Assembly (NCBI GenBank): GCA_016217775.1
Contig: JACRGG010000004.1
Location: 1-9,605 of the forward strand
DNA: 9,605 nucleotides
Direction: 5' to 3'
Source of the DNA: Microcaldota archaeon
Lineage (GTDB): Archaea; Micrarchaeota; Micrarchaeia; Norongarragalinales; UBA97
Part shown: positions 1 through 5,809 of the stretch, piece by piece
Numbering within the stretch: the stretch's first letter is position 1
Layout of the letters: every line of letters begins with the position of its first letter
Position numbers and translations under genes: made by a program
The notes under the pieces: generated by a model
The model's input: only the letters and a program-made list of their open reading frames with translations
Database searches by the model: none
What the model was told of the DNA's origin: nothing

Positions 1-1
1 A

Positions 2-643
2 AAGCAAGCGCGAACTTTTTCAGTCAAATTCACATACGACACTAACAGAATCGAGGGCTCTAAGCTGACGTACAAGGAGACTGCCGACTTGCTGGAGCGG
101 GGGTTGACTCCGAAGTCTAAGCCCTTGTCGGACATTAAGGAAGCGGAGGCTCACGAAAAACTTTTTTTTGAAGTACTTGGCTTCAAGAAAGACCTTTCCA
201 TGCAAACAGTCCTTTACTGGCACAAGAAATTGTTGGAGAACACAAAGCCGGATGTTGCCGGGAAAGTCCGCGGGTACCAAGTCTTAATCTCCGCAAGTAA
301 GTTCACTCCCCCCTCGCCGGCAGAAGTTCCGGTATTATTAAATGATTTTTTCCGCTGGTACGAAAAAAACAAGGCAAAGGCTCACCCCGTGGAGCTTTCC
401 GCGCTAGTGCACCTGAAATTCGTTACAATACACCCCTTTGCGGACGGAAACGGCAGGATAAGCAGGCTGTTAATGAACTTCGTTCTAGACAAGCACGGCT
501 TCCCGCTGCTTAACATCCCTTACGAAAACCGGAGCAGCTACTACACTGCGTTGGAACGCGCGCAAGTAAAGCAAAACGACGGAATCTTCATCCAATGGTT
601 TTTCAAAAAATACTTGAAAGAAAACAAGGCATACGCAAAATAA
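2..643 (+). CDS. Fic-domain protein AMPylase (5' partial)
   Basis: Fic enzymes transfer AMP (or another phosphate-containing group) from a nucleotide to a hydroxyl on a target protein. The frame is open from the window edge, so the true start lies upstream; the internal TTG at 89 would cut off conserved sequence. Of 213 visible residues, codons at 41-58 read TNRIEG, which fits the inhibitory-helix motif [S/T]xxxE[G/N] whose Glu blocks the ATP gamma-phosphate. Codons at 431-457 read HPFADGNGR, a perfect Fic active-site motif with catalytic His, the acidic metal ligand and the phosphate-binding Arg. The inhibitory motif precedes the core, so this is the class II arrangement, and no separate antitoxin gene is needed. 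The C-terminal tail is Lys-rich. The family is certain; the target protein is unknown. The next gene is 94 bases on, past a terminator-like hairpin, so it is probably a separate unit. Confidence 0.93.
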   Translation, partial: KQARTFSVKFTYDTNRIEGSKLTYKETADLLERGLTPKSKPLSDIKEAEAHEKLFFEVLGFKKDLSMQTVLYWHKKLLENTKPDVAGKVRGYQVLISASKFTPPSPAEVPVLLNDFFRWYEKNKAKAHPVELSALVHLKFVTIHPFADGNGRISRLLMNFVLDKHGFPLLNIPYENRSSYYTALERAQVKQNDGIFIQWFFKKYLKENKAYAK

Positions 644-649
644 ACGCTA

Positions 650-675
650 GCTCCGGCCGGAGCACTCTTGTTTTT
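650..675 (+). terminator. Hairpin plus T-run after the Fic gene
   Basis: A perfect 14-base palindrome, GCTCCGGCCGGAGC (650-663), starts seven bases after the Fic stop codon and is followed by a T5 run (671-675). This can end the Fic transcript. The short gap between stem and T-run is slightly long for a classic intrinsic terminator, but archaeal termination relies mainly on the T-tract. Confidence 0.5.
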
Positions 676-703
676 AACCTTTGGCGTGGTAATGCTTGAA
701 AGA

Positions 704-717
704 AGTTTTTAAAAAAA
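704..717 (+). promoter_or_regulatory. TATA-like promoter of the cupredoxin gene
   Basis: An AT block, AGTTTTTAAAAAAA, sits 20-33 bases before the ATG at 737. That is the spacing expected for an archaeal TATA box feeding a very short leader. A modest GGTG Shine-Dalgarno-like stretch (727-730) lies seven bases before the ATG. Confidence 0.5.
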
Positions 718-736
718 GTTTTCGGCGGTGTGTTAA

Positions 737-1252
737 ATGGCGGAAGTGAAAGTAATTTTAGCGTCAGTCCTAGTGGCGTTCCTGTTAATGGGCTGCGTGA
801 GCAACTACGGCAACCCGAGCACGACGCCAAGCGCGCCTGCAGGCGCAACTTTAACCCCAAGTGCAACAATAGCCGCGTCTGCAAGCGCGTCTGCATCAGT
901 TGCTTCAACCGCCAATCCAACCGCGAGCGAGTCCGCCAGCGTAAATTCAAGGGATAATGCCAGTGCGCTCAATGGCGTTAAGACGATCAGGATTGACGCG
1001 TTCAACTTCGGGTTTAACGTAACCGGCCCGCAAATCAGCAAGGGCGACAGGGTGAAGTTAATTGTAACCAGTTCGAGTGGCACTCACGGATTTTCCCTTC
1101 CAGCATTTAACGTTGACTTAACGCCAATTGGCGTTGGGGAAGAGAAGACTGCAGAGTTCACCGCAAACCAGTCCGGCTCGTTCGAGTTCTTCTGCAACCT
1201 CTACTGCGGGGAAGGCCACAGCCGTATGAAAAGCACGCTGACCGTAAACTAA
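737..1252 (+). CDS. CuA-type cupredoxin lipoprotein
   Basis: This is a 171-residue surface copper protein that probably carries electrons. Residues 5-19 form a hydrophobic signal segment ending in a lipobox-like LLMGC with Cys20 as the likely lipid anchor. Residues 21-80 are a Ser/Thr/Ala/Pro linker, common in archaeal lipoproteins. Residues 82-171 form a cupredoxin domain. His117, Cys153, Cys157, His161 and Met164 reproduce the H...CxxxCxxxHxxM ligand set of the dinuclear CuA centre of cytochrome oxidase subunit II and nitrous-oxide reductase; the local sequence CNLYCGEGHSRM is very like that of oxidase subunit II. The two transmembrane helices of a true subunit II are absent, and no oxidase subunit I lies in the window. 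It may act as a stand-alone electron carrier or in copper handling. Fold and ligands are well supported; the partner is unknown. Confidence 0.88.
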   Translation: MAEVKVILASVLVAFLLMGCVSNYGNPSTTPSAPAGATLTPSATIAASASASASVASTANPTASESASVNSRDNASALNGVKTIRIDAFNFGFNVTGPQISKGDRVKLIVTSSSGTHGFSLPAFNVDLTPIGVGEEKTAEFTANQSGSFEFFCNLYCGEGHSRMKSTLTVN

Positions 1253-1275
1253 CCACTGGAAGTGCTGAAAACAAA

Positions 1276-1311
1276 GAGGGAAAAACCAGTTTCCCTCCCC
1301 ATAATTTTTTT
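1276..1311 (+). terminator. Intrinsic-type terminator of the cupredoxin gene
   Basis: GAGGGAAA (1276-1283) pairs perfectly with TTTCCCTC (1290-1297) around a six-base loop. A T7 run follows at 1305-1311. It starts 24 bases after the stop codon and is the best terminator in the window. Confidence 0.75.
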
Positions 1312-1312
1312 A

Positions 1313-1425
1313 TGAATTACCCACGGCTAAAGCCGTGGGTTTCTCTATAGTTATTGATGAAAATTCTAGCGATTCATCCCGCGTTTGAAAGCGCGGGATT
1401 CCAAGCCTCGGGGGGTTTGGAAAAA
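1313..1425 (-). mobile_element. IS200/IS605 tnpB-element right-end remnant (omega-RNA-like tail)
   Basis: Two strong hairpins lie 35 bases apart. The first has a perfect 9-bp stem, ACCCACGGC (1319-1327) with GCCGTGGGT (1332-1340) around a TAAA loop. The second has an 8-bp stem, ATCCCGCG (1376-1383) with CGCGGGAT (1392-1399). Read on the minus strand, the order is a CCAAACCCCCC tract, CTTGGAA, the CCCGCG hairpin, GATGAATCGC, then a terminal hairpin CCCACGGCTTTAGCCGTGGG. From memory of the family, this closely resembles the tail of tnpB-carrying IS200/IS605 or IS1341-type elements, where it forms the 3' part of the omega-RNA and the transposon end. No TnpA or TnpB coding sequence remains nearby, so it is a solo end, a small non-autonomous element, or a relic. 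The exact boundaries are not visible. Confidence 0.5.
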
Positions 1426-1496
1426 CATTTCGCCCGGGCTATCTAATCACAAGATATTTTCTCCAGGCGAATTGTTTTTGGGCAGCCAGCAACTTT

Positions 1497-1520
1497 GGGG
1501 GGAGTTCCCCCCTTGGGTTG
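1497..1520. repeat. G6/C6 hairpin, outer module of the intergenic repeat
   Basis: G6 (1497-1502) and C6 (1507-1512) form a perfect stem around AGTT and are followed by TTGGGTT. On the minus strand this reads AACCCAAGGGGGGAACT then C6, and it precedes the CCAAACCCCCC and CCCGCG modules in the same order as in the copy at 4217-4303. It may also help end aroC transcription, but no good T-run follows it on the minus strand. The bases between it and 1425 show no gene. Confidence 0.5.
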
Positions 1521-1550
1521 TGTTTTAAAATAGTTTTTTCCTATACTCCG

Positions 1551-2642
1551 CTACTCTTCGCGTTGGCTTGAAAGCAGTATGTCCAGTATGCAGAACGCGG
1601 CCACGCTCTCCACTACGGGCACCGCGCGGATTGCTATGCACGGGTCGTGGCGGCCTTCAATCAATAATTCCGCAGGCTGCATCGTCCTCAAGTTCACCGA
1701 CTGTTGTTTCTTGAAGATGCTCGCGGTGGGCTTTATCGCAACGCGAAACACTACGGGCATTCCGTCCGAGAGCCCGCCGAGAATCCCGCCCGAATTATTT
1801 GTCTTCGTGACAATCTTACCGCCAGAAAGCAGGAATTCATCATTGTTTTGCGAGCCGCGCGTAGAGCTCCCGGCAAAGCCCGACCCGAACTCGACTCCCT
1901 TCACCGCGGGAATCGCAAAACACGCTTTGGAAATCACGCTCTCGATGGATTCAAACATCGGCTCTCCAACGCCCGCCGGCAGTCCCGTAATCCTGCACTC
2001 GATTACCCCGCCAACCGAGTCGCCGTCCTTGCGCGCTGACTCTACTTGAGCAATCATTTCATCCGCTGCCTCGCCAGCCGCGGTTCGCACCAAGTTATTG
2101 TACGTATTCCCCAAAATTTCCTCATCGCCAACAACGCGCGTAATGCCGACCGCGCCGATTTGCTTTGCAAACGCCATCGTTTTAATCCCGCGTTTTTCCA
2201 ATATTTTTTTTGCAAGCGCGCCCGCCATCACAAACGCGGCGGTCATTCTGCCGGAAAAAAACGCTCCGCCGCGCAAGTCCGCGTCCAAGCCGTACTTGAC
2301 CCTCGCCGGGTAATCAGCGTGCCCCGGCCGGGGCGTGTCCTTAATCTTATCGTAATGCGCGCTAATTATGTTCTTGTTCTCCACCAGCATCCGGATAACC
2401 CCGCCGGTAGTCGCGCCGTCCTCCAACCCGCTTTCGATAATCACGCGGTCGTCCTCCTTTCTCTGCGTAGTCAACGCGCTTTGTCCGGGCTTTCGCTTGT
2501 CCAACTCTGCTTGAATGTCATCCGCGCTAACCGCAATTCCCTTCGGGCACCCCGTAACCTCTACTCCCACGTTGGGCCCGTGGCTGGAGCCGAATACCTT
2601 CAAGTGAAAAACGTTTCCAAACTCAAATGGTCTTGCATCCAT
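1551..2642 (-). CDS. aroC: Chorismate synthase
   Basis: This enzyme converts 5-enolpyruvylshikimate-3-phosphate to chorismate using reduced FMN, the last step of the shikimate pathway, in the cytoplasm. The protein is 363 residues from the ATG at 2642, normal for the family. GSSHG with His21 matches the first family signature (Ser at a position usually Glu, but allowed). RGGAFFSGRMT aligns with the second signature, and GRHDPC with RAVPVVE near residue 332 carries the second catalytic His. AFFSGRMT and GGLSDGMPVVFR look more like Clostridia-type synthases than the usual GRxSxRET form, an inference from memory. The TTG at 2648, two codons upstream, is an alternative start and sits nearer an AGAGAG stretch. 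It lies 43 bases after aroA on the same strand, so an aroA-aroC operon is likely. Confidence 0.96.
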   Translation of the reverse strand: MDARPFEFGNVFHLKVFGSSHGPNVGVEVTGCPKGIAVSADDIQAELDKRKPGQSALTTQRKEDDRVIIESGLEDGATTGGVIRMLVENKNIISAHYDKIKDTPRPGHADYPARVKYGLDADLRGGAFFSGRMTAAFVMAGALAKKILEKRGIKTMAFAKQIGAVGITRVVGDEEILGNTYNNLVRTAAGEAADEMIAQVESARKDGDSVGGVIECRITGLPAGVGEPMFESIESVISKACFAIPAVKGVEFGSGFAGSSTRGSQNNDEFLLSGGKIVTKTNNSGGILGGLSDGMPVVFRVAIKPTASIFKKQQSVNLRTMQPAELLIEGRHDPCIAIRAVPVVESVAAFCILDILLSSQREE

Positions 2643-2685
2643 ATTCAATCAACTCTCTTGCACGCTCTCGGTGCATTCCCTCTAG

Positions 2686-3984
2686 CTATTCTTCCCTCAC
2701 GCTCGCGCCTAATTTCTTAAAATCTTCAAAAAAATGCGGGTAGGATTTAAAAACCGCGCCCGGCTCGTTCAACTCAACGCTAGTTTCGCAAATTAATCCC
2801 ACGACTGCAGACGACATTACGAGGCGGTGGTCGTTCAAGGTTTTCGGCGCTCCCCCGCGCAATTTCGTCTTGCCTTCAACAAACAGCGTCTTCCCGTCAG
2901 TCCACGCCTTTCCGCCCAAGCCATTCACTAAATCCACCGTCCCGCCGAGGCGGTCGCTCTCCTTCAATTTTAGCCGCTCGACGTTGTTGATTCTAGTCAC
3001 GCCCTGCGCTTGGCTTGCCAGCACCGCGATTATGGGCGCCAAGTCCGGAATATTCCTCGCGTCAACCTCGCAGGAACGCAAAACGCTTTTTTCCGCAACA
3101 ACGCCGTTGCCTTCAAACGAAACATTTCCGCCCATTGACTTAATCACGTCGACAATCCTCTTATCGCCCTGCATCGAGTCACTGCTCAAGTTTTTCACAA
3201 CCACTTTCCCGGACAAAACCCCTGCGGCAAGCGGGAATGCCGCGGAGGAATAGTCTCCCTCAACCTTGTAATCGCACGCGGAGTAAACTTGGTTTCCCCT
3301 TATCTTAAACAAATCAAATCCCGGCGAGTAATCAATCTCAACCCCGAATTTCTTGAGCACGTCGATAGTCACCGCAATGTAATCGCGCGACTCGACCGCG
3401 GTAGTTATTTGAACCACGCTGTCTGTTTTCGCCAAAGGCAGGGCGAACAATAATCCGGAAATAAACTGCGAGCTCACGTCCCCGCGAATCCTGGCCATTC
3501 CCCCCGCAAGCCCGTTGTTCGTTCCATTCACTTGCACGGGCAAAGCCCCGTCGTTGTTAACGTAACCGCACTCGGCTCCAAGCTGCTTAAGCGCGTCAAG
3601 CAAGTCCCCCACGGGCCTCTTGCGCAAGCCCTCCGCTCCGGTGAAAATAATTTTCTTGTCCGCAAGCGCGGCTATTGGAATCATAAAGCGCAGGGTAGAG
3701 CCCGACTCGTTGCAGTCAACCATATCTCTTTGCGCGACGGGCTTTCCCCCAACGCCCTCAATCGTGATGCTGTCCCTAGTTTGCGCCAAAACCCTAGCCC
3801 CAAGCGCCGTGCACGCCGCGATTGTGGCGGCAGTATCCGCGGAAAACAACGCGTTTGAAACAACGCTCTTCCCATTAGCCAGCGCGGCGCAAATAATCGC
3901 GCGGTGCGAGTAGCTTTTCGACGGCGCCGACTCTAACCCCCCAACTGCGCTTGACGGGCTTATGATTATTTTCGTTGCACTCAT
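2686..3984 (-). CDS. aroA: 3-phosphoshikimate 1-carboxyvinyltransferase (EPSP synthase)
   Basis: This enzyme joins phosphoenolpyruvate to shikimate-3-phosphate, the step before chorismate synthase. The protein has 432 residues from the ATG at 3984; an in-frame GTG at 3990 adds two codons. Substrate-binding motifs run in the normal order: PSKSYSHR (22-28), NESGSTLR (92-99), RKRPVGDLL (121-129), RGDVSSQF (167-174), the catalytic Asp in IPDLAPI (314), LKESDR (340-345) and LNDHR (383-387). Both halves of the double-domain fold are complete and nothing essential is missing. A TATA box about 34 bases upstream gives a very short leader, and the upstream bases lack a good Shine-Dalgarno site. Its divergent neighbour is glnA and its downstream partner is aroC. 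The other shikimate genes are not in the window. Confidence 0.97.
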   Translation of the reverse strand: MSATKIIISPSSAVGGLESAPSKSYSHRAIICAALANGKSVVSNALFSADTAATIAACTALGARVLAQTRDSITIEGVGGKPVAQRDMVDCNESGSTLRFMIPIAALADKKIIFTGAEGLRKRPVGDLLDALKQLGAECGYVNNDGALPVQVNGTNNGLAGGMARIRGDVSSQFISGLLFALPLAKTDSVVQITTAVESRDYIAVTIDVLKKFGVEIDYSPGFDLFKIRGNQVYSACDYKVEGDYSSAAFPLAAGVLSGKVVVKNLSSDSMQGDKRIVDVIKSMGGNVSFEGNGVVAEKSVLRSCEVDARNIPDLAPIIAVLASQAQGVTRINNVERLKLKESDRLGGTVDLVNGLGGKAWTDGKTLFVEGKTKLRGGAPKTLNDHRLVMSSAVVGLICETSVELNEPGAVFKSYPHFFEDFKKLGASVREE

Positions 3985-4017
3985 TTCCACTCACTCGATT
4001 TCCAATAAATGCTCCAT

Positions 4018-4025
4018 TAAATAAA
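4018..4025 (-). promoter_or_regulatory. TATA box of aroA-aroC
   Basis: On the minus strand the sequence is TTTATTTA, close to the archaeal TATA consensus. Its centre lies about 32 to 38 bases before the two candidate aroA starts, so the transcript would begin roughly 6-12 bases before the gene. Confidence 0.6.
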
Positions 4026-4032
4026 TGCTTGA

Positions 4033-4099
4033 ACTGGTTTTTATTCCCGTTTTCCCCCAATGAAATTCCCTCCTGCGCTCAATTGTATAAAAAACCAGT
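4033..4099. repeat. Inverted repeat in the aroA/glnA divergent region
   Basis: ACTGGTTTTTAT (4033-4044) is inverted at 4087-4099 as ATAAAAAACCAGT, identical but for one extra A, with arms 42 bases apart. The left arm sits just behind the aroA TATA box. The right arm includes a second TATA-like GTATAAAA on the plus strand (4085-4092). The 10-mer AAAAACCAGT also occurs at 1281-1290, in the loop and right arm of the cupredoxin terminator. It may be an operator pair or a hairpin; no regulator can be named. Confidence 0.45.
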
Positions 4100-4158
4100 C
4101 ATAAAACGCGTTTTTTTCACTCAAATGGCTTGCTTAAACCATTTTTTTCGCTCAATTG
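4076..4158 (+). repeat. Three direct CRCTCAAWTG boxes upstream of glnA
   Basis: CGCTCAATTG (4076-4085), CACTCAAATG (4118-4127) and CGCTCAATTG (4149-4158) are same-strand copies. Their starts are 42 and 31 bases apart, close to four and three DNA turns, so they would lie on one face of the helix. The second and third are each preceded by a T7 run and belong to a longer imperfect 23-base direct repeat (4111-4133 and 4142-4164, 19 of 23 identical). They lie just upstream of the strong TATA box at 4180. They may bind an activator or repressor of glnA, but no regulator gene is nearby. Confidence 0.4.
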
Positions 4159-4179
4159 CCTCGCCGACCGCGAGCAAGG

Positions 4180-4187
4180 TATATATA
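4180..4187 (+). promoter_or_regulatory. Strong TATA box, candidate glnA promoter
   Basis: TATATATA, preceded by a purine-containing BRE-like GAGCAAGG, is the best TATA box in the window. Initiation about 25 bases downstream (near 4205-4212) would give glnA a leader of roughly 140 bases. A weaker AT stretch, CTTATTTTTG (4315-4324), could serve as a nearer promoter with a short leader. Confidence 0.6.
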
Positions 4188-4216
4188 CTCGGCTATTCCA
4201 GTCTTACTCAATAAGC

Positions 4217-4303
4217 AACCCGAGGGGGGTTTATTCCCCCCTTAGTTTCCTTGGGATGCCCAAACCCCCCTTGGAAAGAAAATTCCGCGCTTGAACGCGC
4301 TGG
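4217..4303 (+). repeat. Degenerate second copy of the 1371-1520 intergenic repeat
   Basis: Modules appear in the same order as on the minus strand of 1371-1520: AACCCGAGGGGGG (4217-4229), a loop and C6 (4236-4241), then CCAAACCCCCC (4260-4270), CTTGGAA (4270-4276), and CCGCGCTT/AACGCG (4285-4299), which can form a short CGCG stem. Spacers differ: about 40 bases between modules here against some 100 in the other copy. The terminal CCCACGGC hairpin is absent. An extra hairpin, TTGGG-ATG-CCCAA, lies at 4251-4263. It appears to be a decayed relative of the transposon-end-like element and forms most of the putative glnA leader. Confidence 0.45.
4273..4286. promoter_or_regulatory. GGAA-N6-TTCC palindrome, NrpR-type operator candidate
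   Basis: GGAA (4273-4276) and TTCC (4283-4286) are separated by exactly six bases, 66 bases before the glnA ATG. This is the operator form recognised by the nitrogen repressor NrpR in methanogens, in front of nif and glnA genes (known from the family). It also lies inside the degenerate repeat, whose other copy has GGAATCCC at the same place and so lacks the palindrome. No nrpR gene is seen in the window, so the link is inference. Confidence 0.35.
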
Positions 4304-4351
4304 TAATAGTTTGGCTTATTTTTGTTTAGGAAAGCAGGCGGGGGATTTGAA

Positions 4352-5773
4352 ATGGCGAAGAGCGGCGTTGAGCAGCAAGTACTGGAAAAAATTTCGAAAG
4401 ACAAGATAGCGTGGGCGGACCTGCAATTCGTGGACATCACGGGGGCGCTCCAGCACATTACGGTCAACACCAAGGAGTTGGACGAGGAGAGCTTCAATAC
4501 GGGCGTCGGCAAGCTAGACGGCTCTTCAATCAAGGGGTTCAAATCAATTTTCGAGAGCGATATGGTGCTCTCCCCAGACGCGGGTACTTACAACGTGATT
4601 CCGTGGGAGGAAAAAACCGCGCGCTTTTTTTGCGACATCAAGGAAGGCGGCACTGGCAAGCGATTCGAGAAGGACTCGCGCCTCGCAGTTGAACGCGCGC
4701 AGTCCGCGCTAGAATCAGCCGGGTTTACGAAAGCGTATTTCGGGCCGGAACTCGAGTTTTTCGTGTTCGACTCGGTTACGTTCGACCACTCTCTCCCCAT
4801 AAGGGGCCAAGGGTACTCAATTGAATCCAAGGAAGCCGCTTGGACGTCGGGGGGCACTAACCACCCGATTCAATACAAGACCGGCTACTACCCCGCGACT
4901 CCCCAAGACACTCTGCAAAACCTGCGCACTAAGTTCGTGAACTCCTTGGAAAACGATTTCGGGATTTTCGTCGAGGCGCACCACCACGAAGTCGCCACAG
5001 CCGGGCAGTGCGAGATTAACGTGCGTTTTGACGAAATGAGGAAAATGGCGGACAAGGTCGTGACGTACAAGTACGTCATCAAAAACCTCTCTGCGGCTAA
5101 CGGGCAAATCGCGACGTTTATGCCAAAACCGTTATTCGGCGACAACGGCTCGGGAATGCACACCCACCAGTCGTTATGGAAGGGGGATAAAAACGCTTTT
5201 TTCGACGCAAGCGATTCCTACGCGCAGTTAAGCCAAGAGTGCCGCTATTACATTGGGGGAATAATCTCGCACGGCGCGGCTCTCGCTGCGTTCACCAACC
5301 CGATTACCAACAGCTACAAGCGCCTAGTCCCCGGCTACGAGGCTCCCGTGTACCTCGCGTGGAGCAAGAGAAACCGAAGCGCCGCGATTAGAATCCCGAA
5401 TTACTTTGGCGGTTCGGACAAGGCGACTCGCCTTGAGTACCGCTCGCCTGACCCCGCTTGCAACCCGTACCTCTCGTTCGCCGCGCTTATCGCCGCGGGC
5501 TTGGATGGAATCAAAAAGAAAATCGAGCCGGGAGACCCCGTTGACCAAGACATTTTCGAGCTGTCCGCAAGCGAGCGCAGGGAGCTTGGAATAAAGGAAC
5601 TGCCGGGTTCGCTGAAAGAATCCCTTGAGTGCCTCGAGAGCGACAAGGCGTTTCTCTCCGGGGTTTTAAGCAGCGACTTGATTGAGTCCTACTCGCAGCT
5701 TAAATTCCAGGAGTTCAAGAACGAATCCATTCACCCCACTCCCTGGGAGTTCAAGCACTACCTAAACGTATGA
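4352..5773 (+). CDS. glnA: Glutamine synthetase type I, GSI-beta-like
   Basis: The enzyme makes glutamine from glutamate, ammonium and ATP as a cytoplasmic dodecamer. The ATG at 4352 follows a GGCGGGGGA site by six bases, giving 473 residues; the upstream in-frame TTG at 4322 is unlikely. Motifs are complete: DGSSIKGF (56-63, with the Asp that helps bind ammonium), GPELEFFVFD (131-140, metal Glu133 and Glu135), EAHHHEVATAGQCE (208-221), DNGSGMHTH (264-272, His270), NSYKRLVPGYEAP (320-332) and RLEYRSPDP (360-368). Residues about 155-180 align with the extra segment of GSI-beta enzymes such as E. coli GlnA. Yet at the place of the adenylylated Tyr397 (NLYDL) it has IFEL with Phe402, so adenylylation control should be impossible. 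The gene pairs with gdhA downstream. Confidence in function is very high; subtype is by recalled alignment. Confidence 0.97.
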   Translation: MAKSGVEQQVLEKISKDKIAWADLQFVDITGALQHITVNTKELDEESFNTGVGKLDGSSIKGFKSIFESDMVLSPDAGTYNVIPWEEKTARFFCDIKEGGTGKRFEKDSRLAVERAQSALESAGFTKAYFGPELEFFVFDSVTFDHSLPIRGQGYSIESKEAAWTSGGTNHPIQYKTGYYPATPQDTLQNLRTKFVNSLENDFGIFVEAHHHEVATAGQCEINVRFDEMRKMADKVVTYKYVIKNLSAANGQIATFMPKPLFGDNGSGMHTHQSLWKGDKNAFFDASDSYAQLSQECRYYIGGIISHGAALAAFTNPITNSYKRLVPGYEAPVYLAWSKRNRSAAIRIPNYFGGSDKATRLEYRSPDPACNPYLSFAALIAAGLDGIKKKIEPGDPVDQDIFELSASERRELGIKELPGSLKESLECLESDKAFLSGVLSSDLIESYSQLKFQEFKNESIHPTPWEFKHYLNV

Positions 5774-5809
5774 ATTTCCTGAATGCAATTTTTTTTCGGC
5801 GCGAGGTTG

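Noticed and set aside
89..643. Fic gene starting at the internal TTG at 89
   Set aside because: The frame is open to the window edge and the upstream codons hold the conserved inhibitory motif, so the gene must begin outside the window.
603..950. Minus-strand open frame across the Fic end and cupredoxin start
   Set aside because: Its product is a low-complexity Leu/Arg-rich shadow of the Ser/Ala-rich linker and it crosses a terminator and a promoter.
1319..1399. CRISPR-like array from the two hairpins
   Set aside because: The two palindromic units differ in sequence and there are only two of them, so there is no repeat-spacer pattern.
2046..2720. Long plus-strand open frame of 224 codons opposite aroC and the end of aroA
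   Set aside because: It lies wholly antisense to two clearly conserved genes, resembles no known protein, and is explained by G/C-rich third positions of the real frames.
3532..3913. Plus-strand open frames opposite the aroA N-terminal half
   Set aside because: They are antisense to intact EPSP synthase motifs and have no promoter or ribosome site of their own.
4188..4351. Known glutamine riboswitch (glnA RNA motif) in the glnA leader
   Set aside because: The conserved core of that motif is not visible; only G/C-tract hairpins are seen.
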